Origin: Plantago ovata
Taxonomy: Eukaryota; Streptophyta; Magnoliopsida; Lamiales; Plantaginaceae
Reading direction: 5' to 3'
DNA: 64,000 nucleotides
NCBI GenBank assembly: GCA_028274465.1
Contig: CM051457.1
Location: forward strand, 70,840,496-70,904,495
This document shows positions 45,737 to 56,735 of this stretch, piece after piece (within the stretch, counting starts at the first letter, position 1; each line of letters opens with the position of its first letter). The position numbers and the translations under genes were made by a program. The notes below the pieces were generated by a model. That model did no database searches. It had not been told where the DNA came from and was given only the letters and a program-made list of their open reading frames with translations.

Positions 45737-48157
45737 TTAATTATCCAATATTGGATGTCCATTAACATGTTCACGAATGCGTCCAGTGGAAACCCAAGTC
45801 TTAAGTTTTTCAACTTTGACTTGTTTTCTACTTGCTGAGGAACTAGGAGGTTTTGAGCCAAAAGACTTTTGATTCGTGCTGATCAAATCCACTTTCTGAT
45901 GTGGTGTCTTGCTCGGTTGACCTTTTTGCTGAACATACTTTTCAGTAAGCTCTTTTCTAGCAAGGCTCCTTCTAGCCCTAGCATTTTGAGTCTTGTCAGA
46001 ACTCTTAGGCTTGATTTTGTTCATCTCTTTGAAGTATCTTTGTTGACTTTGCTTATACTCGTGAAAGAGTTGACTTTGCTTGGTTTTAAAACCGAGTCCA
46101 CTTTTCGGAGAATGCTGAGCTTTTGTTTCAGCAACCTTACTTGATTCAGGTTTGTCAGCAAAGGTTCTCTGATTACTTTTAGTAATCTTGCCTTTTGACT
46201 TGACAAATTGCTTTTCAGCAACTTGTTTGGCAGAATGCTTTACAGCATCCTTTTTCTTTACATTTTGCTTTTCAGGAACCTGTTTTCCTTTTAAAGTCTT
46301 GTTACTTTGAGTAGCAACAGCGGGCTTTACGGTCGAAGGTACTTTATTGCATTTTTCAGCAACCTTAGATTGACCAAACTGATAGAGTTCTGGTTGACCA
46401 CTATCAGTAGCACGTACAAAGGAAATCGGTGATTTTTCTTTACTCAAGATTATTACGTCATCACCTTCATACGTTGCACCTAAACCTTCTTTCTGAGATG
46501 GATCTCTCAGATAAGAGTGTAGTTCAGTCAGCGTATTACTTGCATCAGCATAAGATTTGAAATTGATTTTCATCTTTTTCATTTCTTGGATTTCAGCATG
46601 TAACTTTAGAATAGAGGACTGATATTCTTCCAATTCTATTGCCATCTGAGAATTCATCTCTGTAGCTTCAGCAATCAACTTCTTGAGATGCATTATTTCA
46701 ACATCTTTCTTTTCTGTCTCTTCCTTCAGCAAGACATACTTTTCAGTAGTCTGCTTGGTCAGAGTCTCAACATTCTGTAGTTTCTCTTGCTGTTTGCTTA
46801 GAGTTTTCTCAAATCTTTCGATTTCTCCTTGAATCTTGTCAAGGTCAATCTCGTCTTCACATTCTGAGTCAGATTCATAGGTAGGACTGTTTACCTGACC
46901 GGCCATGAGGCAGAACTCGTAGTTTGACACATCTGGATAAGCTTCCATGGCTATTCCACAAACTTCCTTGCTAATCTCTACGTCAAGAGTGGCTTCTTCA
47001 TCGCCAGTGTCTGAGTTTTCTTCCTCACTGTCTTGGGAACTAGTAACAATGCACAATGCATCGATTTTTGCTTGAAGCTTCTTCTTTTCTTCAGCAATAA
47101 AAGCTCTTTTGAACTTCTTCTTCTTTTCAGCAGATTTGCCTTTCAGCAAAGGACAATTTGCTTTGAAGTGTCTAGGCTTTTTGTAGTAAAAACAGAGATC
47201 ATTTCCATCTGCTGGTTCTTCTGATGAGTTTGCTTGCTGAACTTGCTTGTTCAGCGAGCTAGTCTCATTCTTGTACTTATGGTAGTTGTTACCAAGATGT
47301 TTTTTCAGCTTCTCTTTTGCTTTTCGCCTTTCAAGTTCCTTACTGATGAATTTCTTCATGTTTTTAACAACTAAAGCATTTTCATCAGCAGGCTCTTTAT
47401 CATTCTTCTTTTCAGAAGATGACGACTTTGCAGCAAGAGCAATGTTTTGCGATTTTTCAGCAAACACATTTTCTCTTTGCTTTGTCTCGTAGTTGACAGT
47501 AGCAAGATGAGAGAACAACTCTGTTGGTGTGATGTCTTGCATTCCTTGATTGTAGTAGAAATTCTGAGTGTGGATCCATTCTTGGTTCAAACTTTTGATG
47601 ATGGTTTTCACCTTCTCAGAATCTGAGTAAAGATTTCCAACTCCCAAGGCGGCCATCTCACTAACTAGAGTTGTGAATCTGAAGTCCAAGTCTTCCAGTG
47701 ACTCATTTGTACCTTGTTTAAAGTTCTGGAACTTTAACTTCAGCACTTCGAGTTTGTTTTCCTTGGTTTTGTCAGATCCATCACAAAGATCTTGAACCAT
47801 TTTCCAAGCTTCCTTAGCAGTTTTGGCACCCCACAGTTTGCACTGTATAGTATCCGAAGTTGATCGAATGATGATGTTTCTTGCTTGGCCATCAAGACGG
47901 AATCTCTTGGCTTCGTCGGAAGTCCATTCCTCTCTTGGTTTTGGAACGACAGTATCAACTGGTTCGCCTCAGATAGTTTCCTTTCCAGCTTCTGTGGTTT
48001 TGTGAGGAAAGCTTCTCTCAACCTTAGTGATCTTGATGGGTCCATCATTAATGACAGTAACCATCTCATCACTAATGGTCTCAAGGTGTAGCATCATGTT
48101 GTTTCGCCTTTGTTTGTAGTTTTCCAGCTTCAGCAAGGGAGCGTCTCCTAAAGACAT
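45737..48157 (-). pseudogene. SIR1 gag, one in-frame stop
   Basis: ATG at 48157 (MSLGDAPLLKLENYKQRRNN). TGA at 47969-47971 interrupts an otherwise open frame of about 806 codons. The N-terminal half is the copia gag core (WKMVQDLCDGSDKTKENKLE, KLKFQNFKQGTNESLEDLDF, TIIKSLNQEWIHTQNFYYNQ). The zinc knuckle reads CFYYKKPRHFKANC, with Tyr in place of the second Cys. The rest has acidic stretches, a heptad-like segment (QGEIERFEKTLSKQQEKLQN onward) and a long Lys-rich tail, which is long for gag but usual in SIRE-type elements. Confidence 0.88.
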
Positions 48158-48249
48158 CCTGTCAGCAAAAGACTACCAAACTGATCAAGTGAGAGTGATT
48201 TATGGAAACCACCTAAGGGTATCTAGGTTCAGTGCTGAAGGTTAAAGAA

Positions 48250-48265
48250 CCTCGCTTTGATACCA
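48250..48265 (-). promoter_or_regulatory. SIR1 primer binding site, tRNA-Met type
   Basis: Minus strand TGGTATCAAAGCGAGG, two bases after the 5' LTR. It matches the copia tRNA-Met site TGGTATCAGAGC with one difference. Confidence 0.85.
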
Positions 48266-49383
48266 CTTGTTGGTCCCTTTAAACAACAAGAAAAGACTAG
48301 AGGGGGGGGTGAATAATCTTTTCCAACTTTCGTCGTTTAAAAACTTTCACAACAAGGACTTATTACTTTTCAGTAATGAGTTTGCTGATACTTAACTTTC
48401 TCAGCAAGCGCAAGTTACTTTTCAGTAACGAGTTTTGCTGATACTTAAAATCAGAGAGCGGAAGTCTTTGATACAATAAGTGCTTTGTCAGTAAGTGATA
48501 GTTTCAGCAAGTGAACAGAGTGACTGTGTACAGTTAGATATGCTTTGCTGAAAACTAAGTGCAGTAAGTAAATCACACAAACACTTTTATAGTGGTATCT
48601 GAGCGTGGCGTAATCTCTCAACTAATCCACTTTGTCCTGTCTAGGACCGAATCCACTAAGATAAGTTTGAGGTTCCTTACAACACCTATCTAGAGCGATT
48701 CAAACAGAAACCAAAGCACACTTTCTTCTTTTCAAACCTAACTAGAGAATGAAACCTTTTTCTCCACCAAACATGGGACTTTTATTCAGCAACTCTATGC
48801 TCGATTAAGTTCCCCCTGGATTCCACGCCTAAAAGGGTGTATTTTCAGTTAGAGAGGTTTGGGATGAGATAACTTGATTATAACTTATTCAGCTACAACA
48901 AGAAATCTAAGAAACAAAACTTTGAATACTTTGCAGTAAACAAGTTTGAATGTTTCTGGTGTCAAGACTTGTTCTTTTTCGAAAGAAAGAACACTTAACT
49001 AATTTCTTAGCCGTGTATGTTCTACTTCTTCACAAGTAGCTTTTTCAAGCTTCAAGTCTTGGAATGGATCAATGGCAGTAAAGAGTGTTTGAAGGGTATG
49101 TGAGTTTAAGCACAAGTGAGAGTTTGATCACGTTGTTGACACACTTCAACTCTTTGCCGGATGACCTCTATTTATAGTGAATCAAGGGAGTCGTTTGAAT
49201 TTCAAATTCGAAGGCTTTGTTCCTTAAGATGTCACTATCTTGCTTTTGTACTTTCAGCAGCGTCCTTTATTTGTCTTCTACTCTTCATGTCCTTCGCGTG
49301 CATGCTTTCCATTTAATGTTCATTTGAGTGAGATTCAAACATGAACGTTGGAGCGCAAATGCAAGTACTATCAGCAAGGAGGT

Positions 49384-50665
49384 TGATGAATGTGTATTTT
49401 ACACTTTCATTCGAGTCTTTTTCACCTATTTTAGCTATCCTCTATGTTAATTTAGCTATATTTTAGTACATTTTATTAGAATAGTATCACGTTTCCCTTT
49501 AGATTTTTTTTACAGGTTTTGGTTGAAATTCGGAGATTTACGGGCAATTATATTGAAGTCTACAAGGAATTGGTGTTCCAGAAGCATATTTGGAGTATCT
49601 GAAGGTTTCCGGATAGGATTTGGAGTCTAGGGGCCGAATCTGGAGGTTAGAAGGCTACTAGAAGTCATAAACCGAGTCCGGAAAGGTGAAGAAATCCAAA
49701 ATCGCGTCGAAAACGCGAAAATCTCGCGTTTACACTGGGGGGCGAACCGCCCCAGCTCTCGGGCGAACCGCCCCAGAGGAATTCCGGGCCTATATATAGT
49801 TGCGAGTTTTCTCTCCGAAAATCATATCTTTCCAAGCCTACTTTCTCACCTCTCTCTATAGTTTTAGGTAGGAACTTCCCGGGGCCTGTCCTGGGAGTTC
49901 CATAGCTTAGGGGATACTTTTTCATAGCAGATTGGAACGCGTAGGATCACAATCATCCGGAGATTGACAACCTTCGGTAACTTTGTATCTTACAACTTTT
50001 ATCTACTTATTTTATATATTCTTTCAATATGTTTTCTTCTATGATTGCTATTGATTGCATACACATTATGAGTAGCTAAATTTATCGTTGGTGGTAGTAT
50101 GTGAATTCTTAGCGAGGGAAGATAATCATGCTAATGGCTATATCGCGCATTATACTCCGTGTCATTGCTTTATTTCGTTGATGAGTTGAACACCAAAATT
50201 CTCGTATGTTGTATTGATCATTATGCACACTAGGACACTTGTCGGCCAATCAGACTTAATTATCTTCGTAGTGTTGAATGATTACGGAACACAATAGGAC
50301 GTTAGTTGTTGACAGGTCAGACCCATACTATCTTCGTAGTGCACAATACTTACAACAGGACCCAAGATTCATTCAAAGATCTCTATGCAAGACCGAGGAA
50401 TTTATGCATGATTATCGACCCATTATGTTAAGAAGGACCATACTATCACCAACCTCCATTATCTGCTTGAAAACCCCCTATTGCTTTTTATTTGCTGTTT
50501 TATATTTTCTTGATTAAATAGATAAAGCTAGTTATAGTCCTGAGAGAACGACACTCGAGTCATTCTGCTGCTACACTACGGTTTTCGTTGTAGTTGTGGA
50601 TTGTCTTTGGCTAAATAACAAATTTATTTGACTGAACCGGGACCTGACAAATCTCGCGTTCATCA
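49384..50665 (+). repeat. E4 5' LTR
   Basis: TGATGAATGTG to CGTTCATCA. TATA box CTATATATAG at 49790-49799 preceded directly by two GC palindromes (49736-49775), so transcription should begin near 49825. ORFs in it (49665-49925; 50278-50517) repeat in every LTR and are not genes. Confidence 0.94.
49790..49799 (+). promoter_or_regulatory. E4 LTR TATA box
   Basis: CTATATATAG about 410 bp into the LTR, kept at the same place in E1, E2 and E3 LTRs and at 54118-54127 in the 3' LTR. Absent from E5. Confidence 0.7.
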
Positions 50666-50668
50666 AAT

Positions 50669-50683
50669 TGGCGCCGTTGCCGG
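50669..50683 (+). promoter_or_regulatory. E4 primer binding site, tRNA-Asp type
   Basis: TGGCGCCGTTGCCGG, three bases after the LTR. The match breaks at the next base (TGA instead of GGA). Confidence 0.9.
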
Positions 50684-50917
50684 TGACTATACTCCTTTTT
50701 TCTATTTAATTTGTTTATATTTAAAGCTTTAGATTCCTAATTCTCCTAGTTTTAGTTTTCCTTTCCAATCTCTCTCTGATACTGCTTTCCTAGTCTGTTT
50801 CTAATTTCCCTTTCCTAGCCTTAGTAGTATTCGATATCTAGATTTATTCTCGATTTTTCGAAATTTCTAACGAGGCTAATTTTAGTTTTGAGTTACTCTT
50901 ACTACAGACATACATGT

Positions 50918-52243
50918 ATGATGTCCATGCGCGCTCGCATGACACCCCAATTCTCGCAGGTGAGGAGAGGATCTTCCATATACCTGGAAGACGAGTTAAG
51001 GAGGTATGAGGTGACGGAGTCCATGGTGAGGTACTTACCGAGGTACGAAGATGGAGTAGGGATGGACCCATGGAGTTTCATTCGATCCTATGAGGAGGAA
51101 ATAGAAAGAATTCCAGCAGAAGGGTTTACTAAGGACCAATTATGCAGGAAACTATTTTCTTTTGCTCTTGGGTATGAGGCGAAACGTTGGATTACAAGGT
51201 TTGAACCAGGATCGCTGAAAACTTGGGGCCAAGTAGTAGAGGAGTTCTTGGCGCGGTTCATGCCTTATCATGAGACAATTGCCTTACGTGATAGGATCCA
51301 ATATTTCGAGCAAGGAGAGTATGAGCAGTTTTGTGACGCCTACGAACGTTTTGAGATGTATAAACGTGAGTGCCCCCATCACCGTTTCGAAGATGGGGAG
51401 TTGATTTGGTGCTTCGTTGGTGGACTTCGTGAAGAGGAACGACTTAGAGTGGATCAGTTGAGCGGCAGTCTGGGAGAATGTACGGTCGACGAGGCAGAAG
51501 AAGTCCTCCGTAAGTACGCCAGAGGTTCAACACAATCCGATGAGGTCATACCAATTCACATCACCGCAAAGGAAGTAGATCGAGGTGAAGCAGGAAGCTC
51601 ATCCGAGGAGTATTTTGAAACCGAAGAAATCAGTGAGGAAGATGCACATGCCGAGCAAGTTGAAGATGACCTTCGTATAGCAAAAGTTGTTGAAGAAGTT
51701 GAAGTAACTGAGCATCTTACGGAAGAATTCAGCTTGTTGAATTGTGCTGAAGTAGAAGAGGTTCGAGAACTTGAAGAGGAGAAAAGATTGGAAGGCGACG
51801 GCCCCCTGGAGGTGGGGGGCGAGTCGCCCAGCATGGGGGGAGAACCGCCTCCCATGACCAGTGAGCTGGACGACCCCAGCTCCCCTGTTTCTTTACTCCC
51901 AGACATTCGCATCAACCCAAAACCACTTCCTTCCGTTACTACTGAGGATTTTAAGTACAAAGAGGTGAATCTACTTCTCCGAGGTGGAAAGCTTGACAAG
52001 CAAGATACACAGGAGCCACCACTAAACAAGCACCTCGATGAAGTCAAAATGAATGTCCTCCTATTGATGAAGTCCTTATTGGATATGCCTGCAAAGCAAA
52101 CCAGTCCATTCACCATGGTGAGATCTTTGAAGCTTCCTAAGTCTCTTTGCTACATCGGACCAAGAGAATGGCGGCCACCGTGGGGAGGTACTCTTGAGTC
52201 CATTCTTGAATACTCAGCCGACCGAGGCCAAACCGTTCGGTAA
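50918..52243 (+). CDS. E4 gag-like protein, intact ORF of 441 codons
   Basis: I start at the first ATG of a cluster (50918; others at 50921, 50927, 50939). Residues about 60-200 form a plant retrotransposon gag core: LCRKLFSFALGYEAKRWITR, GSLKTWGQVVEEFLARFMPY, FCDAYERFEMYKRECPHHRF and ELIWCFVGGL. The rest is strongly acidic (EEYFETEEISEEDAHAEQVE) and contains GGESPSMGGEPPPM, encoded by a GC palindrome of the LTR type (51800-51855). There is no zinc knuckle. Ends SADRGQTVR, the tail shared with E1. Expected role: assembly of particles that package E4 RNA using a partner's enzymes. The only uninterrupted gag in the window. Confidence 0.85.
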   Translation: MMSMRARMTPQFSQVRRGSSIYLEDELRRYEVTESMVRYLPRYEDGVGMDPWSFIRSYEEEIERIPAEGFTKDQLCRKLFSFALGYEAKRWITRFEPGSLKTWGQVVEEFLARFMPYHETIALRDRIQYFEQGEYEQFCDAYERFEMYKRECPHHRFEDGELIWCFVGGLREEERLRVDQLSGSLGECTVDEAEEVLRKYARGSTQSDEVIPIHITAKEVDRGEAGSSSEEYFETEEISEEDAHAEQVEDDLRIAKVVEEVEVTEHLTEEFSLLNCAEVEEVRELEEEKRLEGDGPLEVGGESPSMGGEPPPMTSELDDPSSPVSLLPDIRINPKPLPSVTTEDFKYKEVNLLLRGGKLDKQDTQEPPLNKHLDEVKMNVLLLMKSLLDMPAKQTSPFTMVRSLKLPKSLCYIGPREWRPPWGGTLESILEYSADRGQTVR

Positions 52244-52246
52244 CAT

Positions 52247-53710
52247 CTAGTATCACTTTTTATTTACTCATTTTCTTTTGCTAGGGACTAGCATAAGTTT
52301 CATGAGGGGGATGGGATGTGAACCATGATGTTAAGTATTGTGTGGCTTTGTGATGTTGAGTAGGATAGTCTTGTTTATTTTAATTGCATTTGCACGTTTA
52401 CTGCTTTCCTAGGATAGTTTTGCATGTTTTATATGGAGTTTATTGCCGAATTTTTTGAACTTTTTTATTGGGTAGATCAACTAGCTATGCCATTAATCGT
52501 ATGCTTCATCTCTATGAATTTGTTTGAGGTTTTTCTCGCTTGGCTTGTCACATTTATGTATTGCACTTAGTTAAGCATGGTAGTCTCGACATCACTTAGT
52601 GGTGTTTTCTCTACTGCGGTTCACGAAGGCCTTTATAATAGGATGATGCATGTTAGGGTCTTATGGTTGCTTTCCCAAGTAATTATGTACCTAAGAGGCA
52701 ACAAGTCTTCAGTATGCTTTGAGATTGCTAAATGCCTAGGAAGGAGGTAGTGTGAGGTTGTGTGATCCTTTGTTTATAACCTATTCTTCCGAATAGGTTT
52801 GGGGAGGGGGTTACACCATCGTTAGACTTGTTTCTGTTTTTCATTCTTGTATCGTGAGTTTATTTTTCCTTTTCCGTAATTTTGTACTCCAACCTATTCT
52901 TTCGAATAGGTTTGGGGAAGTCGTGTGAGTCTTTTTGTTTCTCTCTTTGTTATGCTACTGCTGGCTAGAAAAAATCGAAAAAAAGAAAGAAAAATTCTAG
53001 GAAAAAAGAGAAAAAGAAATGAAAAATCTGGAAAGAAAAAAAAAAAAAAGAGAAGACCCCAAAAAAGCAAAGAAGGGTCCAAAAAAGAAAAGCCAAATAG
53101 CAGTTTAGCAACGTTTTGAGTCTTTTCCATTTTTTCGTATTGTTCTTAATTGTGTTTTTCTTTTTTTTATCTTTTTATCTTTTTTGTCTTGAGTGTCATC
53201 TGTTCTAGACCACCCTCGTCCTGCCATTCAGGAAGTGGTGAATAGCTTAAGATTTTTACTTGAGAGATGGGTAGAATAGGGGAGTGTTATCTTTCATAGG
53301 GAACCCTCTTTCGTTTGATGAGAGCCAGTAATGGTTAGACCTCTTTTGAGGAAAAGTCTTAACATGGTGGAAAAGCAGTAAGTCCTCAGTTTCATAGGCA
53401 CGGGGCAACCATTCGTATCTTAGCATAAATCATTACGTCGTCACTGACTAGGTCCAGGTAGAGAATGTTACGAGAGACTATCTTGTCTTGACATAAGTGC
53501 TTATGTGGATGTGTATAAATCAATCGAGGTATTCTTCAACCTATATTCATGCTTTGATTTATATGGTTTTTGTTCATATGTTATTTGGTAGATTCAGTAA
53601 TTTAGTTCATTTTTTTTGGCATGAAACTCCATTTTTGAGTCTTGCATGTTTTTTGTATTAGAGTCTAGCTTAGTTGCTTGAGGACAAGCAAAGGTTCGGT
53701 TTGGGGAGTT
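52247..53710 (+). other. E4 3' non-coding region with palindromes, purine stretch and polypurine tract
   Basis: No gene. Palindromes AACCTATTC...GAATAGGTT at 52778-52799 and 52891-52912, each followed at once by TGGGGA; a purine-only-like tract 52972-53075; hairpin TTGCTTGAGGACAAGCAA at 53674-53691; polypurine tract GGTTTGGGGAG ending at 53710. Collinear with the E1 and E2 3' regions in reverse. Confidence 0.82.
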
Positions 53711-54993
53711 TGATGAATGTGTATTTTACACTTTCATTCGAGTCTTTTTCACCTATTTTAGCTATCCTCTATGTTAATTTATCTATATTTTAGTACATTT
53801 TATTAGAATAGTGTCACGTTTCCCTTTAGATTTTATTTTACAGGTTTTGGTTGAAATTCGGAGATTTACGGGCAATTATATTGAAGTCTACAAGAAATTG
53901 GTGTTCCAGAAGCATATTTGGGGTATCTGAAGGTTTCCGGATAAAATTTGGAGTCTAGGGGCCGAATCTGGAGGTTAGAAGGCTACTAGAAGTCATAAAC
54001 CGAGTCCGAAAAGGTGAAGAAATCCAAAACCGCGTCGAAAACGCGAAAATCTCGCGTTTACACTGGGGGGCGAACCGCCCCAGCTCTCGGGCGAACCGCC
54101 CCAGAGGAATTCCGGGCCTATATATAGTTGCGAGTTTTCTCTCCGAAAATCATATCTTTCCAAGCCTACTTTCTCAACTCTCTCTATAGTTTTAGGTAGG
54201 AACTTCCCGGGGCCTGTCCTGGGAGTTCCATAGCTTAGGGGATACTTTTTCATAGCAGATTGGAGCGCGTAGGATCACAATCATCCGGAGATTGACAACC
54301 TTCGGTAACTTTGTATCTTACAACTTTTATCTACTTATTTTATATATTCTTTCAATATGTTTTCTTCTATGATTGCTATTGATTGCATGCACAATATGAG
54401 TAGCTACATTTATCGTTGGTGGTAGTATGTGAATTCTTAGCGAGGGAAGATAATCATGCTAATGGCTATATCGCGCATTATACTCCGTGTCATTGCTTTA
54501 TTTCGTTGATGAGTTGAACACCAAAATTCTCGTATGTTGTATTGATCATTATGCACACTAGGACACTTGTCGGCCAATCAGACTTAATTATCTTCGTAGT
54601 GTTGAATGATTACGGAACACAATAGGACGTTAGTTGTTAACAGGTCAGACCCATACTATCTTCGTAGTGCACAATACTTACAACAGGACCCAAGATTCAT
54701 TCAAAGATCTCTATGCAAGATCGAGGAATTTATGCATGATTATCGACCCATTATGTTAAGAAGGACCATACTATCACCAACCTCCATTATCTGCTTGAAA
54801 ACCCCCTATTGCTTTTTATTTGCTATTTTATATTTTCTTGATTAAATAGATAAAGCTAGTTATAGTCCTGAGAGAACGACACTCGAGTCATTTTGCTGCT
54901 ACACTACGGTTTTCGTTGTAGTTGTGGATTGCCTTTGGCTAAATAACAAATTTCTTTGACTGAACCGGGACCTGACAAATCTCACGTTCATCA
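53711..54993 (+). repeat. E4 3' LTR
   Basis: Same as 49384-50665 with about 20 base differences by eye. Abuts the purine tract on its left and the GAGGT duplication on its right. Confidence 0.94.
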
Positions 54994-55456
54994 GAGGTCA
55001 CATATGTTTTTCAGCAAGTGGTCAGTCTCAGTTTCAGCAAGCACAACCTAATCTGTCCTTTAGATTTTCACTTATGCAAGCTGTTGCTGAAGTTTCCACT
55101 TTCTGAGCAACATGTGCCTTTGTAGATACCAGTCTTCAGAAATCTTCTAGTCTTCAATCTTCGAATTCTTCAAGTTTCTGAACGGTTCTAAATGCTTCAA
55201 TAGTTTGTTTGTGTAAACAAAGTACATCATCAGCAAATGCTTCAATAGGTTTTTTTCTTTTCAGAAAACAAGATACATCATAAGCGGTAAAACAAACCTA
55301 TCTAGCACCTACTCTAAGTCTTCAGCAAACGTTCCTATTTTACAATGTCCTCTAAAATTCTAAAATTCTATGGACCTTAAGAGTACTAGTTATTGGACTT
55401 TCCTTAATTTAGCATGGTTAATTGCTCTTCAAAATTACAAGTTTCCTAACAACCTA

Positions 55457-56126
55457 CCAGGACGCTCCACACTTCTCTAAGACCTTCCCTTGGGTTCATA
55501 TGCATCCTCTTTAAAGTACCCGTGAAGATTAAGTTAGCCGAACATCCGGTGTCGACGAGGATCCTTCCTAAGTTGTGGGATTGAACATCAAGGGATACCA
55601 CTAGCGGAACACATGGGTCGTAGATGCTTCCTCCTCCGGCGTGTCTCAGAGGTAGTTCACTATCATCAAAGGAGATCACGTTGGTTACTGGTTGTGCAAC
55701 TTGGGCATACTTCACATCTCTAATTTTGAGATTATCGACTGTGATCTCCCTCTGATTTCGAGTGTCGCCTCCCGCGGGTCCTCCGGCGATCGTAAGAGTA
55801 TGGATGCTTCCATTCACGGGACGGTTCTCATAATTATTGAAATTATGAATATCATCGTAACGAGGGTTCCCTTGGGGGTGGTGCTCGATCCCCACTTGTG
55901 GTGGCGGAGGGAGGATTGCTAGAGGTTCTTCCTTCCGAATATAGTTGACCAATTGTCTATTACGTATCATCCTCTCAATTTCTTTCTTGAGCTCGATGCA
56001 CTCATCAGAAGTATGCCCCTTTCCTTTGTGAAATTGGCAAAATTTCTCCGAACTTTTGTTCTTTCGGTTTTCTTGGATTGGAGGTGGCCACGAGACATCT
56101 AGCTTCCTCGAGACTATATAGTTCAA
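55457..56126 (-). pseudogene. TAT1 gag C-terminus and protease
   Basis: Continues the gag frame after a TAA near 56137 (NYIVSRKLDVSWPPP). A gag-end motif CQFHKGKGHTSDECIELKKE resembles the Tat-type knuckle (C-x2-H...H-x4-C). The retropepsin site LGRILVDTGCSANLIFTG is intact (D-T-G). The frame runs straight into SIR1 and resumes at 35173. Confidence 0.85.
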
Positions 56127-56129
56127 GAT

Positions 56130-56735
56130 TTAGGATCTTGGTCTATTTAAGTCCGTGTAGTCGCTATATCTCCTTGGAGGAGACCTCCTCGGGGGAGTCC
56201 TCTTGTCTCGAAATTTGTTCCTCGAGGGACCCTCTCTGATCAAACCATGCTTTTGATCCCTTCTTTGCTTTCCGGGATTTTGTGGCCGATGAGGATATTC
56301 CTTCTCCTTTTCTTTTTCCTTCCCTTTTTCCTTGGGAGGATTGGTTCTTACAGTGACTGTTTTTCGGAATTCCTCTGCCTCGAGGAAATCCTTGCAAACT
56401 TTCGCTAGTTGAGCTTCATTCTCGACGCATGATGCTGAGAGCACCTCTTGGAACTTGGCATTGGTAGTGTTACCATACAAGTATTCTTTCCTCTCGTTGA
56501 TCGAGTGATCTTCAACTTGGAGGGCTGCTTCATGAAAGCGGTTGATGAAGTCCCTCAAATCTTCATTATTCTTTTGAACAATTTCGTCCAAGTATCTCAC
56601 TCTTCTTTTGGTGTTCATGACCTTCTCGAATCGCTTACAGAATTCTTTGCAGAGATCTCTATAGGACTTGATCGAGCGTTGAGGAAGTCGCGACCACCAT
56701 TTCATGGCTTCTCCTGAGAGGTTAGCCGGGAAGAC
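56130..56735 (-). pseudogene. TAT1 gag core, 5' end separated by E5
   Basis: Opens at the E5 junction with VFPANLSGEAMKWWSRLPQR, then FCKRFEKVMNTKRRVRYLDE, the gag core, and a Lys/Arg/Pro-rich C-terminus (KEKGKEKEKEKEYPHRPQ). The N-terminus should lie beyond E5 and SIR2, outside the window. Confidence 0.85.

Larger units (their letters stand above)
49384..54993 (+). mobile_element. E4: complete gag-only LTR retrotransposon (TR-GAG-like)
   Basis: 5,610 bp, flanked by GAGGT (49379-49383; 54994-54998). 5' LTR 49384-50665, primer site, one gag ORF without stops, a 1.46 kb non-coding 3' region, purine tract and 3' LTR 53711-54993. Roughly 20 differences between the LTRs by eye. No pol at all. It is the youngest-looking and most complete member of the E family in the window, and matches the known TR-GAG layout. 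Confidence 0.93.
35179..55451 (-). mobile_element. SIR1: SIRE-type Ty1/copia retrotransposon in TAT1, carrying E4 and E6
   Basis: Flanked by ACCTA at 35174-35178 and 55452-55456. Reading right to left: 5' LTR (55451-48268, split by E4), tRNA-Met-type primer site, gag, protease, integrase, reverse transcriptase, RNase H, a 1 kb spacer, a long extra ORF, purine tract and 3' LTR (36749-35179). The extra ORF between pol and 3' LTR and the AAAAAGGGGGAAATT purine tract are typical of SIRE/Maximus copia elements. The target duplication and similar LTRs show one insertion event. Confidence 0.92.
48268..55451 (-). repeat. SIR1 5' LTR, split by E4
   Basis: LTR sequence at 48268-49383 and 54999-55451 (with one GAGGT copy at each edge of E4). 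Closing the E4 insertion gives an LTR collinear with 35179-36749, with a few per cent differences by eye. Confidence 0.92.
23032..56735 (-). mobile_element. TAT1: Ty3/gypsy Tat-like retrotransposon, oldest layer, split by CAC1 and SIR1
   Basis: Reading right to left: gag (56735-56130), gag end and protease (56126-55457), then SIR1, reverse transcriptase (35173-33728), then CAC1, RNase H (26494-25881), second RNase H and integrase (25732-23942). Order RT, RNase H, integrase defines Ty3/gypsy; a second archaeal-type RNase H before integrase is known from the Tat lineage. Removing SIR1 with one ACCTA copy, and CAC1 with one TTG copy, joins the flanking codons in frame. Its own LTRs are not seen; the right end continues beyond E5. 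Confidence 0.85.
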
